From assembly GCF_019972315.1 (NCBI RefSeq), contig NZ_BLIZ01000001.1:1066513-1130512 (forward strand): a DNA stretch of 64,000 nucleotides, in the 5' to 3' direction. Position numbers and translations under genes: made by a program. The stretch's first letter is position 1. The number at the start of each line of letters is the position of its first letter. Below are positions 18,361 through 27,599 of the stretch, in pieces. Under the pieces are notes generated by a model. It worked only from the letters and a program-made list of their open reading frames with translations. It did not search any database and was not told where the DNA came from. The DNA comes from Geobacter sp. AOG1. GTDB taxonomy: Bacteria > Desulfobacterota > Desulfuromonadia > Geobacterales > Geobacteraceae.

Positions 18361-18417
18361 GGGGCAAGGTGGTTCCGGAATCCAGCGGGGCCTGCCCGGC
18401 GGCTCGTGTCCGAGCGG

Positions 18418-19611
18418 TCACCGGCCGGCGACGCGCCGCTGCTTCAGGAAGAGATAAACCAGCGGGGGGAGGATCAGGACGAAGGCGATGCCGAGCAGCC
18501 GGAAGGTTTCCCCCACCCCGCGGGCGTCGGCATACTTCCCCACCAGGGGGCCGGTGAGCGCGAACAGCAGCCGGAAACAGAGAGACTGGAGCGACAGCAT
18601 GCCGGCCCGGTTTACCGACGGAATCTCGGCCTGGGCGGCGTGAAGAAGGAACGGACCCTTCATCCCCCGCATGGCCGTCAGAAGATAGTAGAAGAGAAAT
18701 CCCCACACCCCCGCCGCCAGCCCCAACCCCAGGAATCCCCCCCAGACCAGCAGCACCAGCAGCAGGACCATCCCCCTGTCCCCCAGGAAGGCCCGCACCC
18801 GATGGCTCAGGAAGGCGCAGATGGCGACGGTGAGGTTGGCCCCCGCCCAGATCGGACCGAAGGAGGCGAGGGGGACGCCGGCATCACGCATGTAAGGCTG
18901 GATCAGCCAGACCGGGTAGAAGGAGGAGAGTCCCAGCGCGATGCTGAGGAGGATCGCTGCGCGGAGGCGCCGGTTCTCGATGAAGACGTAGCGCGCCGAA
19001 GCGAGCGCCTCTTGCAGGTGACTGATTTGGTGATTCCGTTCACGCTGCGGTTCCGTCAACCCGCGGGTGAGGAGCAGCGCAAGCACCCATACCCCCACCT
19101 GGAGGATGAAGGGGAGGAGGGGGTAGTGTGCGTAGAGAACGCCGGCGAAGAGCGCCCCCGCTGCCTCGCCGGTCTGGCCGAACCCGGTGGAGCGCCCTTC
19201 GAAACGGGCATAGGCAGGTTCCTCCTCCGTTCCCTTCAGGGATTCGTAGAGGAGGGCGCTGTCCGTGCCGCTGATGAAGGACGTGGATATGCCGAGGAGG
19301 ATTTCGGCAATGAGGACGTCGTGAAACGACGTGGCGACGGTGTAGAACCCCCATCCCACTATGCCGAGGAAGGAGGCAAAGGTGAGGGCCGTCCGGTAGC
19401 CGACCCGGTCGCTGATGTACCCGGACGGGTACTCCATCACCACCATCGCCACGGCGAAGATGCTCTGCAGGAGCAGGATCTGGGACAGGGACAGTCCGAT
19501 ATGGTCCTTCCAGAACAGGGTAATGACCGCCATGGGAAAGAGGGTCATCTGGAGGAAGGAGAAGGCATAGAGCAGGGGGACGTTACGCCGGAGGGAGGTC
19601 ATGGTGAGCAT
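18418..19611 (-). CDS. Major facilitator superfamily transporter
   Basis: A 397-residue membrane protein with about 12 hydrophobic segments and the loop motif GYISDRVGYRTAL between helices 2 and 3, characteristic of MFS proteins. The start is uncertain: ATG at 19611 or 19602 are both plausible, and neither has a strong ribosome-binding site; the frame extends to 19668. Cargo cannot be told from sequence. It is divergent from the YgjP-like gene. Confidence 0.88.
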   Translation of the reverse strand: MLTMTSLRRNVPLLYAFSFLQMTLFPMAVITLFWKDHIGLSLSQILLLQSIFAVAMVVMEYPSGYISDRVGYRTALTFASFLGIVGWGFYTVATSFHDVLIAEILLGISTSFISGTDSALLYESLKGTEEEPAYARFEGRSTGFGQTGEAAGALFAGVLYAHYPLLPFILQVGVWVLALLLTRGLTEPQRERNHQISHLQEALASARYVFIENRRLRAAILLSIALGLSSFYPVWLIQPYMRDAGVPLASFGPIWAGANLTVAICAFLSHRVRAFLGDRGMVLLLVLLVWGGFLGLGLAAGVWGFLFYYLLTAMRGMKGPFLLHAAQAEIPSVNRAGMLSLQSLCFRLLFALTGPLVGKYADARGVGETFRLLGIAFVLILPPLVYLFLKQRRVAGR

Positions 19612-19729
19612 TATGAAGCATTTGGGGCCAATTATGAAGGGGAAAGGTGACGCTCCCGCGCTGCGCATTTGACCTGTGGGGCGACTGCGAGTATGATACG
19701 GGAACGAACGAGAAGGGACGAAACTGCAG

Positions 19730-20242
19730 ATGCACCAATTGAAATATCTGGCAGGCTATTCACCGCACATAACGGCCCAGGTGGCCCAGCTGATTGCCGA
19801 GAACCGGCTGGGGAGCGTCCTTGTACAGCGCTATCCGAAGGCGCACGAAGTAAGAACCGACAGGGCGCTCTACGCGTTTACCGTCGACATAAAGAACGAG
19901 TTCCTGCGCACCACCCAGCCGCTGAGCAGGGTGGCCTACGACGGGAAGATCCATGTGCTCAACAACGCCCTGGGGACCCACACCTTTGTGTCACGGGTCC
20001 AGGGGGGGAAGCTGAAGGCAAAGCACGAGATCCGCATCGCCTCCGTCTTCCGGGACGCTCCCGTGGAATTTCTGAAGATGATCGTCGTGCACGAGCTGGC
20101 GCACCTGAAGGAAAAGGAGCACAACAAGGCTTTCTACCAGCTGTGCGCGTACATGGAACCCGCCTACCACCAGCTGGAATTCGATACACGGCTGTTCCTG
20201 ACCCAGGTGGAGATGGCGGGATCACCGTATCTGCAAGCCTGA
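19730..20242 (+). CDS. YgjP-like zinc metallopeptidase domain protein
   Basis: A 170-residue protein with the zinc motif VVHELAHLKEKEHNKAFY near residues 121-137: HExxH plus a third histidine, the arrangement of the YgjP/DUF45 family. Substrate unknown. A weak ribosome-binding site GGGACG precedes the ATG. It is followed after 19 bases by a GNAT gene, probably in one operon. Confidence 0.85.
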   Translation: MHQLKYLAGYSPHITAQVAQLIAENRLGSVLVQRYPKAHEVRTDRALYAFTVDIKNEFLRTTQPLSRVAYDGKIHVLNNALGTHTFVSRVQGGKLKAKHEIRIASVFRDAPVEFLKMIVVHELAHLKEKEHNKAFYQLCAYMEPAYHQLEFDTRLFLTQVEMAGSPYLQA

Positions 20243-20261
20243 CCAAAGTGCCGGAGCCTCC

Positions 20262-20783
20262 ATGAAAATACAGAAACTGACCATAGAGAACCGTCCCAAG
20301 GTCTACGCCCTGTTGCAGCGCGCCTTTCCCGGGAGTGACTACGAAGCCGGGCTGGTGCAGAAACTCCACGAGCATGGGAAGCCCGTCCACGAATGGGTCT
20401 GCATCCATGTCAACAAGGTCATCGCCTACATCGCCTTTACCAACGCCTATCACGGCAACGACACCTGCGGGTTGCACCTGGCCCCCATGGCCGTGGCACC
20501 CGATTTTCAAAAGCAGGGGGTGGGTGCGGAACTGCTCAGGTTTGCCCTGCGGCAGGAGGCGATCAAAAGCCAGACCCTGTTTGTCCTGGGGGAACCGGGC
20601 TACTACAAGAGGTTCGGCTTCGAGCCCTGCAGTGCTCCCATCTGTTCCTTTGACAAAAACAATGCGCATTTCCTGAGCATGCGCAACACCGTCGACACCA
20701 GATTCACGGTGGGGTATGAACCCGAGTTTACACCTGCTGCTGCACCGCCAAGCCCGCAGGGTAAGAAGCGCCGGACACGGTGA
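20262..20783 (+). CDS. GNAT N-acetyltransferase
   Basis: A 173-residue GNAT protein resembling YhbS: AFPGSDYEAGLVQKLHEHG, the acetyl-CoA motif APMAVAPDFQKQGVGAELLRFAL (Q-x-x-G-x-G/A) and GEPGYYKRFGFEPC. Transfers an acetyl group to an unknown amine. GGAGCCTCC precedes the ATG. Confidence 0.88.
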   Translation: MKIQKLTIENRPKVYALLQRAFPGSDYEAGLVQKLHEHGKPVHEWVCIHVNKVIAYIAFTNAYHGNDTCGLHLAPMAVAPDFQKQGVGAELLRFALRQEAIKSQTLFVLGEPGYYKRFGFEPCSAPICSFDKNNAHFLSMRNTVDTRFTVGYEPEFTPAAAPPSPQGKKRRTR

Positions 20784-20849
20784 GGGTCGGGGAGAGCCGA
20801 TAGCCAAGAAAGAGGGGGGAGTTCCCTTTTCCCCGAAGGTGAAATGTTA

Positions 20850-22505
20850 ATGCCGAAAAATCGTGATGCAGCCCGCGCCAACCTGGAAAACCTGTACCGG
20901 ATCTTCACCGTGCCGGAATCGCCCGATTCGACCCTCGGCGCCATCGATCAGGCGATTGCCGCCGATGTCGCCGGCTTTCTGCAGACGCATATCGTCGCCA
21001 TCGAACGGAACCTGGAAGAGATCGAGACCCATTTCTCCGCCGCCGCCATCCCCGAAGAACCGACCTACGTCTCCGAGTATACCGAATTCGTCAAGACTCA
21101 CCTCGTCGCCCAGTCGGTGCATACCGCCGCCCCCGGTTTTGTCGGGCACATGACCTCGGCGCTCCCCTACTTCATGCTCCCCCTGGCACGCCTCATGACC
21201 GCCCTCAACCAGAACCTGGTCAAGGTGGAGACCTCCAAGGCCTTCACCCCCATGGAGCGGCAGGTCCTCGCCATGCTCCATCACCTGGTCTACCGCCGGG
21301 ATGACGACTTCTATCCCCCTTGGATCCACAACAGCCAGCATGCCCTGGGGGCCTTCTGCTCCGGCGGCACCATCGCCAACGTCACGGCGCTCTGGGTGGC
21401 GCGCAACCGTCTCTTCGCGCCGGACGGGGCATTTGGCGGCATCGCGCAGGAAGGGCTCGGGCGGGCGTTAAAGCATCGCGGCTGTGACGGGATTGCGGTC
21501 CTCGTCTCCGAGCGGGGCCACTATTCCTTCGGCAAGGCCGCCGACCTCCTCGGTCTTGGCCGGGACAACCTGGTCAAGATACCGACTGACGCCCAGAACC
21601 GCATCGACATGAAGGTACTGCGTGAAGAGTGCCGGCGCCTGCGGGAGCGGAACATCCTGCCGCTGGCGGTGGTGGGGATCGCCGGCACCACCGAAACCGG
21701 CAACGTGGATCCCTTGGAGGCGCTGGCCGATTTCGCCCAGGAGCTCGGCTGCCATTTCCATGTGGACGCCGCCTGGGGTGGCCCGACCCTCTTTTCCGAC
21801 CGTTACCGCCATCTCCTCGCCGGCATCCAGCGGGCCGACTCGGTCACCATCGATGCCCACAAGCAGCTCTATGTCCCCATGGGGGCGGGGATGGTCGTCT
21901 TTAAGGACCCCACCGCCCTGTCGGCCATCGAGCATCACGCCAACTATATCCTGCGTTACGGCTCCAAGGACCTGGGGAGCCATACCCTCGAAGGGTCGAG
22001 GCCGGGTATGGCGATGCTGGTCCATGCCGGTTTTTCCATCATCGGCCGCAAGGGGTACGAGCTGCTCATCGACATGGGGATCGAGCGGGCGAAGACCTTT
22101 GCCGCCATGATCCGGCAACATCCCGATTTCGAACTGACCAGCGAACCGGAGCTGAATATCCTCACCTACCGCTACTGTCCGCGCAAAGTACAGCAGACCC
22201 TGGCCGCAGCGCCGGCCCGGCAGCGGCTTGTCATCAATGCGCTCCTCGACCAGGTCTGCCAGCTGCTGCAAAAACACCAGCGGGAAGCGGGCAAGACCTT
22301 CGTCTCCCGGACCCGGCTGCGGGTGGCGCGTCATGGCGAGGAACTCACCGTCCTGCGGGTCGTCCTGGCCAACCCGCTGACCACCGACGGGTTACTGGCG
22401 GCGATTCTGACGGAACAGTGCGAGATCGTGCAGCAGCCGGAGATTCAGGCTTTGCTGCGGCAGGTGGAGGGGGTCTGTGCTTTAGTGGATGCGCAGGGTA
22501 ATTAA
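20850..22505 (+). CDS. panP: PLP-dependent aspartate 1-decarboxylase, PanP type
   Basis: A 551-residue group II decarboxylase. FCSGGTIANVTALWVARN contacts the cofactor, GHYSFGKAADLLGLG is a conserved core, and the PLP lysine is in TIDAHKQLYVPMGAG. Length and order fit PanP, which makes beta-alanine for pantothenate and CoA; glutamate decarboxylase is a less likely alternative because the N-terminal region (VHTAAPGFVGHMTSALPYF) matches the PanP set. The ATG at 20850 is preferred over 20844 because AAGGTG lies at suitable distance. Confidence 0.85.
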   Translation: MPKNRDAARANLENLYRIFTVPESPDSTLGAIDQAIAADVAGFLQTHIVAIERNLEEIETHFSAAAIPEEPTYVSEYTEFVKTHLVAQSVHTAAPGFVGHMTSALPYFMLPLARLMTALNQNLVKVETSKAFTPMERQVLAMLHHLVYRRDDDFYPPWIHNSQHALGAFCSGGTIANVTALWVARNRLFAPDGAFGGIAQEGLGRALKHRGCDGIAVLVSERGHYSFGKAADLLGLGRDNLVKIPTDAQNRIDMKVLREECRRLRERNILPLAVVGIAGTTETGNVDPLEALADFAQELGCHFHVDAAWGGPTLFSDRYRHLLAGIQRADSVTIDAHKQLYVPMGAGMVVFKDPTALSAIEHHANYILRYGSKDLGSHTLEGSRPGMAMLVHAGFSIIGRKGYELLIDMGIERAKTFAAMIRQHPDFELTSEPELNILTYRYCPRKVQQTLAAAPARQRLVINALLDQVCQLLQKHQREAGKTFVSRTRLRVARHGEELTVLRVVLANPLTTDGLLAAILTEQCEIVQQPEIQALLRQVEGVCALVDAQGN

Positions 22506-22570
22506 ATACGGTCCCTGGGATTCTTGAAGTTGTACTCGTAATCAAATATGAGGCGAAAAGAGGGATAATC

Positions 22571-22837
22571 ATGCAGTTTTTACAGATGATATGGAATGGG
22601 ATAAGTGGCCTTGGACCAGGCACAGTGATACTGAAAGCTCTTTACCTACTGTTTCTTGTAGCAGTATTCTGGATGATTTGTGAACTAGCCAAGCACGTGG
22701 TAAATGTTCTTGCTAAGCTTGCTGTGGATGCTTTGCGCTATCTTGCGATTGTCGTGAGAGGGTGGCCGAAGAATACCGAAGAGTTTGATGAAGCCAGAGG
22801 ACAGGGCAAGTCTACCCCCTTATCCAGGCATATGTAG
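22571..22837 (+). CDS. Small membrane protein, unknown
   Basis: An 88-residue protein with one or two hydrophobic segments (TVILKALYLLFLVAVFWMICELA, and LAKLAVDALRYLAIVV), and a charged C-terminus. Not recognised. It has AGAGGGATAATC before the ATG, and a palindrome (copy 6) after its stop. AT content is above that of panP upstream. Confidence 0.65.
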   Translation: MQFLQMIWNGISGLGPGTVILKALYLLFLVAVFWMICELAKHVVNVLAKLAVDALRYLAIVVRGWPKNTEEFDEARGQGKSTPLSRHM

Positions 22838-22903
22838 GAATATTGTGTTAACAAAGATCGTGTTCCACGAGTAACGCACCCCAAAGCTACATTGCTTATC
22901 ATG

Positions 22904-22925
22904 AGGCGGCCAATCGGCCGCCTTT
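22904..22925. terminator. GGCGGCC palindrome copy 6
   Basis: Exact GGCGGCC-AATC-GGCCGCC followed by TTTGCTGTTTCC, the same downstream word as copy 7 and nearly that of copy 1. The preceding GCTTATCATG is a poor match to the upstream half of the element. Confidence 0.75.
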
Positions 22926-23026
22926 GCTGTTTCCTTGCCGCCGTATTCGATCCTCCCCGGGAAGAGACATATTGTGTGGATGTTTTTCCTTGAATAAAGG
23001 AAAATTTCTGCTATTATTTCCTTGCC

Positions 23027-24310
23027 ATGAAGAAAGAATTGCTGAAACAGATCATCAGAGATTTTCATGTTTCCCCGCTGCCGGCGCTTAAACGTCGAAC
23101 ATTGCGGGTACCCACTACCACGGGGAAAATTATTACACTCGTGGGGGTGAGACGAAGCGGTAAGACTTCGTACCTGTTCAATCTCATTGAGGACCTCCTG
23201 AAACAGGGCGTTCCAATGGACAGGATTCTGTATGTCAACTTTGAGGATGAGCGGCTAGATCTGAAAACAGAGGAGCTTGATCTCTTGCTGCAGGCTTACC
23301 AGGAGCTTTATCCTGATTTGCACTTGGAGGGGTGCTACTTTTTCTTTGATGAAATCCAGAACATTGATGGTTGGGACAAATTCGTGCGGCGACTGTACGA
23401 CAAGGGAACGAAAAATATCTACATCACCGGGTCTAACGCACGCTTTCTGAGCAGCGAGATTGCCACAAGTCTTCGAGGGAGAACCATCAGTTATGAGGTG
23501 TACCCTCTGTCGTTCCGCGAGTATCTGTCCTTCAAGGACATTGTTCCGGACGTTAACAGCTCGAGGTCTATAGCACAGATCAACCACCAGCTGGAAGGCT
23601 ACCTGAAGCATGGCGGTTTCCCTGAAGTTGTCGGATACGACGATGCTTTACGCAACCGGGTGCTGCAGGAATACTTCAATGTCATGATCTATCGTGACTT
23701 GCTCGAACGGTATGAGATCAAGAATCTGCCGGCGCTGAAATTCTTTCTGAAACGAATTATGGCATCGGCGACAAAGCAGGTCTCGGTCAATAATATCTAT
23801 AACGAGTTAAAGTCATCAGGGTTCAAAATAGGCAAAACCCAGCTGTACGACAATCTGGAAGCCTGCGTGAACATCTACATGGCGCAGATATTGAAAAAAC
23901 ATACGAACTCGCTAGTGGACCGGGAGTTGGGCGAGAAGAAGATCTATGTCATCGATAACGGACTGTTAAACGCGATCGATTACAAATTTTCCGACGATAC
24001 CAGCAAGTCTCTGGAGCAGGCAGTTTATCTGGAACTGAAACGACGTGAGAAAGATATCTGCTTTTTCAAAGACAAATCCGAATGCGATTTCATCGTAAAA
24101 CACGGGTCAGACGTGACGGAAGCTATTCAGGTCACGGTAAAGCTGAGTGATGAAAAGACCCGGAAGCGTGAGATTAAAGGTCTAATGGAGTGCTGCAGGG
24201 AATTCGGATTGCAGGAAGGCTTGATCATTACCCTCGACAGCTCGGAAGAATTTGAACTGGACGGGATCAAAATACGTGTTGAGCCGCTTTATCGCTGGCT
24301 ATTGGTTTAA
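23027..24310 (+). CDS. AAA ATPase with DUF4143 domain
   Basis: A 427-residue ATPase of the AAA_14/DUF4143 type. Walker A is GVRRSGKTSYLFNL, Walker B is YFFFDEIQNIDGW, sensor-1 is YITGSNARFLSSE, then RTISYEVYPLSFREYL. The C-terminal DUF4143 region from about residue 230 ends with a restriction-endonuclease-like core (YLELKRREKDICFFKDKSECDFIV), which may be inactive. These accessory ATPases are scattered by transfer and have no agreed function. Base composition is more AT-rich than the next gene. Confidence 0.9.
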   Translation: MKKELLKQIIRDFHVSPLPALKRRTLRVPTTTGKIITLVGVRRSGKTSYLFNLIEDLLKQGVPMDRILYVNFEDERLDLKTEELDLLLQAYQELYPDLHLEGCYFFFDEIQNIDGWDKFVRRLYDKGTKNIYITGSNARFLSSEIATSLRGRTISYEVYPLSFREYLSFKDIVPDVNSSRSIAQINHQLEGYLKHGGFPEVVGYDDALRNRVLQEYFNVMIYRDLLERYEIKNLPALKFFLKRIMASATKQVSVNNIYNELKSSGFKIGKTQLYDNLEACVNIYMAQILKKHTNSLVDRELGEKKIYVIDNGLLNAIDYKFSDDTSKSLEQAVYLELKRREKDICFFKDKSECDFIVKHGSDVTEAIQVTVKLSDEKTRKREIKGLMECCREFGLQEGLIITLDSSEEFELDGIKIRVEPLYRWLLV

Positions 24311-24397
24311 AATCATCACCAGAATCATTACTGGTGGATATATTGACGGCTTTGACAGAGATATTCTTCATCGATGTGGGGACATCACGCTTGATTC

Positions 24398-24422
24398 AAA
24401 AGGCGGCCAATCGGCCGCCTTT
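24398..24422. terminator. GGCGGCC palindrome copy 7
   Basis: AAAAGGCGGCC-AATC-GGCCGCCTTT preceded by GGGGACATCACGCTTGATTC and followed by GCTGTTTCC. Sits downstream of the ATPase gene. Confidence 0.8.
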
Positions 24423-24535
24423 GCTGTTTCCGGTGCTCCGCGTAAAAAGGTTGGCTTGATCTCCAGGATGTGCGATTCTTACCCCGGCCGGTGAAGAGAA
24501 GAATTCGCCGGGGAGTACCCGCGTCGGGAGAGAAT

Positions 24536-25990
24536 GTGAACGCAGTGCCGCAACTCTATGTACTGGATGGCTCCAGCTATATCTACCGTGCCTATTATGG
24601 CGTACGGGATCTCGCCACCTCCGGCGGTATGCCGACCAATGCCGTCTTCGGCTTCACCCGGTTGCTCCTCGGCCTCCTGCAGGAGAACCGTCCCGATTAC
24701 CTCGCCGTCGTGTTCGACCCTCCCCGGGAAGAGACCTTTCGCCGGGAGCTCTACCCCCCCTACAAGGCGCATCGGGACGCCATGCCCGCGGACCTCGTTT
24801 CCCAGCTGCCGTACATAAGGCAAATCTTGCAGGCCCTCAATATCCCGGCCCTGGAAGTCCCCGGCTTCGAGGCCGACGATGTCATCGCCACCCTGGCCCG
24901 CCGTTCTGCCGCAGAGGGTATGGAGGTCACGGTCGTTACCGGCGACAAGGACCTGCTGCAGATTGTCGGCGACGGGATCGGTCTGCTGGACACCATGAAG
25001 GAACTGCGGTCCGGCTCCCGGGAGGTCCTGGACCGCTTCGGTGTCCCACCGGAGCAGGTGCCCGATGTGCTGGGGCTGGCCGGCGATGTCTCGGACAATA
25101 TCCCGGGAGTTCCCGGGATCGGCGAGAAGACCGCTGCCGGACTGGTCCGGCGGTTCGGTTCCCTGGAAGGGGTGCTCGAGTGGAAAAGCCTGGTGAACGG
25201 CAAGCAGCGCCGGGAAAATCTGCACGTCCATGCCGACCAGGCCCGGCTCTCGAAAACCCTGGCCACCGTTCGCTATGACGTCCCCCTGGATCTGGACTTG
25301 GCCTCGCTGCAGCGCCGGACGCCGAACCTCCCGGAGCTGATGCCCCTTTTGCGGGAGTTGGAATTTTCGGCTCTGGAGCTCGCCTTCACCCCGCCACCCC
25401 CCGGCGTGGTGGAGATCTACTGCGACGGCTCGGGGAGGGACGCCGGTCCCGGGGGGTATGGGGTGATCCTGCGCTATGGGGAGTCCGAGAAGGAGCTGAG
25501 CGGGTTTGAGCCCGCCGCCACCTCGCAACGGATGGAACTGACGGCGGCGATCAGGGGACTGGAGGCGCTGCAGAAACGGTCGAGGGTGCGCGTCTTCAGC
25601 GATTCGCAGTACCTGGTCCGGGGGATGGGCGAATGGCTTGCGGGCTGGAAGCGCACCGGTCGCCTGGAGGAGCCGGACGCCCTCAAGAACCAGGACCTCT
25701 GGCAGCAGCTGGCAGCCCTCTCCGCCAACCATCAGGTCACCTGGGAATGGGTGCGTGGCCATGACGGGCATCCGTTCAACGAGCGCTGCGACAGGCTGGC
25801 AAAGCGGGCAGCAGAGGCGGGGGTGCGGACGACGGAGGAGAACGCGCGGGCGGCACGACAGGCGGAGGAACGGGAAAAGAAAGAGAGCGCCATCCCGAAG
25901 GCGACTGCCCCTGCCGGGCCGGCACCGGCTCGGATTATTGAGGAGACCGCATACGAGGCCGATGCCGACGGTCAGCTGCTGCTCTGTTGA
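24536..25990 (+). CDS. 5'-3' exonuclease fused to RNase HI
   Basis: A 484-residue two-enzyme fusion. Residues about 5-275 form a FEN/PolA-type 5'-3' exonuclease: YVLDGSSYIYRAYYG, FEADDVIATLA, VVTGDKDLLQIV, and the helix-hairpin-helix SDNIPGVPGIGEKTA. From about residue 290, a complete RNase HI follows: IYCDGSGRDAGPGGYG, RMELTAAIRGLEAL, VFSDSQYLVRGM and WVRGHDGHPFNERCDRLA, containing all four acidic catalytic residues and the flap histidine. A charged tail of about 50 residues ends the protein. Both activities remove RNA primers, so an Okazaki-fragment or R-loop role is inferred. GTG start at 24536 follows GGGAGAG. Confidence 0.93.
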   Translation: MNAVPQLYVLDGSSYIYRAYYGVRDLATSGGMPTNAVFGFTRLLLGLLQENRPDYLAVVFDPPREETFRRELYPPYKAHRDAMPADLVSQLPYIRQILQALNIPALEVPGFEADDVIATLARRSAAEGMEVTVVTGDKDLLQIVGDGIGLLDTMKELRSGSREVLDRFGVPPEQVPDVLGLAGDVSDNIPGVPGIGEKTAAGLVRRFGSLEGVLEWKSLVNGKQRRENLHVHADQARLSKTLATVRYDVPLDLDLASLQRRTPNLPELMPLLRELEFSALELAFTPPPPGVVEIYCDGSGRDAGPGGYGVILRYGESEKELSGFEPAATSQRMELTAAIRGLEALQKRSRVRVFSDSQYLVRGMGEWLAGWKRTGRLEEPDALKNQDLWQQLAALSANHQVTWEWVRGHDGHPFNERCDRLAKRAAEAGVRTTEENARAARQAEEREKKESAIPKATAPAGPAPARIIEETAYEADADGQLLLC

Positions 25991-26071
25991 ATCAATATGG
26001 ATGCGGCAGTTGAAGAAAGTCGCTCTTTGCGGACCCCTTGCAACTGCCGAATGCTGTATTCATTAAAAAGA

Positions 26072-26110
26072 AACGTCGTGAAACCTTGTTCTGATAGGTT
26101 TCACGACGTT
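26072..26110. terminator. Bidirectional Rho-independent terminator
   Basis: Perfect 14-bp stem AACGTCGTGAAACC / GGTTTCACGACGTT, A-rich before and T-rich after, in the convergent gap between the nuclease fusion and the FKBP gene. Confidence 0.9.
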
Positions 26111-26148
26111 TTGACGTTTCAGGGTCCCGGAACTGCTGGCCGGGGCAC

Positions 26149-26580
26149 CTATTTTATATTGAGCAGTTCAACCTCGAAAATGAGGGTCGCATTGGGGGGG
26201 ACGGCACTCCCTGCGCCCCGGGTACCGTAGGCAAGTTCGGGGGGGCAGACCAGTTTGGCCTTGCCGCCGACCTTCATCTTCTGGACTCCTTCGGTCCAGC
26301 AGGGGATTACCCTGGAGAGGGGGAAACTGATGGACTGGTTGCGTTTGTAGGAGCTGTCAAACTCCGTGCCGTCCGTCAGGGTGCCGCGATAGTTGACTTC
26401 CACGGTGTCGGTGGCTTTCGGCGACTTGCCCTTGCCATCCTTAATGGACAGGTAGACCATTCCGGATGGGGTCTTCACGGCGCCCTTTTCCTTGGCGGCC
26501 TTGTCGATGGCGTCGTTAGCCGAAGCAAAGGCAGGAACTGCGAGAATCGTGGCAACGGTTGCAATGATCAATCTCTTCAT
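26149..26580 (-). CDS. FKBP-type peptidyl-prolyl isomerase, exported
   Basis: A 143-residue protein: signal peptide MKRLIIATVATILAVPAFASA, a short linker, and one FKBP domain with TVEVNYRGTLTDGTEFDSSY, VIPCWTEGVQKMKVGGKAKL, and PPELAYGTRGAGSAVPPNATLIFEVELL. It catalyses prolyl isomerisation in the periplasm. GTGAGGAGCACCG precedes the start. Confidence 0.95.
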   Translation of the reverse strand: MKRLIIATVATILAVPAFASANDAIDKAAKEKGAVKTPSGMVYLSIKDGKGKSPKATDTVEVNYRGTLTDGTEFDSSYKRNQSISFPLSRVIPCWTEGVQKMKVGGKAKLVCPPELAYGTRGAGSAVPPNATLIFEVELLNIK

Positions 26581-26719
26581 CGGTGCTCCTCACTATGATG
26601 GAATTTGGATGCAGCGGCCGATATCCTAGCATTGAAAATCCACTGTCGTCAACGGCCGTGGTGGGCTGCGGGAGCATATCCCGGTTGCCCCAATGGACAA
26701 AAAAGATTATCCTGCTGGT

Positions 26720-27352
26720 ATGGCACATCGACATCACATACTTGCCCGTCGCTGCTGGATCTTCGACCTGGACGGCACGTTGACCCTGCCGGTGCACGAT
26801 TTTGCCGCCATCCGCGCAGAACTCGGCATGGCCGAATCCGACCCCGACATTATCCAGTTCCTTGCCTCCCTGCCGGCGGTCGAGGCCGCCGAAAAGCATG
26901 CCCGGCTGATCGAGATCGAGTATGAGCTTGCCGCCAGGACCGCCGCCGCACCCGGCGCCGGACGGCTGCTCGACCGGCTGCTCCGCCGCGGCTCGCAGGT
27001 CGGAATCCTCACCCGCAACACGCGGGAGATTGCGCTCCATACCTTGGACCAGATCGGCCTCAAGCAATACTTTCGCCCGGACGCGGTCCTCGGCCGGGAC
27101 GAGGCCGCGCCGAAACCCCATCCGGCGGGTATCGCCAAGCTGCTTGACGCCTGGGGGAGCGCTCCGGACGAGGCGGTGATGGTGGGGGACTACCTCTTCG
27201 ACCTCCAGGTGGGGCGCGCCGCCGGCACCGCCACCATCCATGTGGACCGCAGCGGCGCCTTCCGCTGGCCGGAACTTGCCGACCTGGCGGTGGCAAATCT
27301 TGAGGAGTTGGCCCAGGGGCTGACGGATGCCGTTCCCGTGCCGGCCTCCTGA
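26720..27352 (+). CDS. HAD-superfamily phosphatase (intact copy)
   Basis: A 210-residue HAD subfamily IA enzyme: motif I CWIFDLDGTLTLPVHDF, motif II VGILTRNTREIAL, the motif III lysine in APKPHPAGIAKLL, and motif IV MVGDYLFDLQVGRAAG. Substrate not identifiable. The ATG at 26720 is preferred over 26693 because a second, broken copy at 34182 conserves the sequence from about this point. The two copies lie on each side of the biosynthetic operon as direct repeats, including the following palindrome. Confidence 0.9.
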   Translation: MAHRHHILARRCWIFDLDGTLTLPVHDFAAIRAELGMAESDPDIIQFLASLPAVEAAEKHARLIEIEYELAARTAAAPGAGRLLDRLLRRGSQVGILTRNTREIALHTLDQIGLKQYFRPDAVLGRDEAAPKPHPAGIAKLLDAWGSAPDEAVMVGDYLFDLQVGRAAGTATIHVDRSGAFRWPELADLAVANLEELAQGLTDAVPVPAS

Positions 27353-27379
27353 CCCCAGTCGATGCACATGGACTAATTC

Positions 27380-27407
27380 AAAAGGCGGCCAATCGGCCGC
27401 CTTTTTT
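27380..27407. terminator. GGCGGCC palindrome copy 8
   Basis: AAAAGGCGGCC-AATC-GGCCGCC followed by six T. It and the 25 bases before it are duplicated almost exactly as copy 10, as part of the HAD-gene repeat. Confidence 0.85.
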
Positions 27408-27488
27408 GCATTTGCGCGTTGCTCCGGGTTGTGACGGCACGATGTGCAGGTCAGAGTCGAACTCAAGCAGTTCAGGGGGCCATGGTGA

Positions 27489-27516
27489 TTGACTTCGCCA
27501 AAATATGTATTAGAGT
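27489..27516 (+). promoter_or_regulatory. Candidate promoter of the carrier-protein operon
   Basis: TTGACT, 16-base spacer, TAGAGT, the best sigma-70-like match in the 247-base gap, about 84 bases before the first start codon. Confidence 0.5.
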
Positions 27517-27551
27517 AAATTCATGTTTTTGTGAGGAGCTGGTGGCGTCAG

Positions 27552-27583
27552 GGATCATTCACCCGGTTCGCCATGAATGATCC
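27552..27583 (+). promoter_or_regulatory. Leader stem-loop before the operon
   Basis: Perfect 10-bp inverted repeat GGATCATTCA / TGAATGATCC with a 12-base loop, ending just before the ribosome-binding site GAGAAGG. It has no T tract, so it is more likely an operator or an mRNA control structure than a terminator. Confidence 0.55.
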
Positions 27584-27599
27584 GAGAAGGTAACATCAC

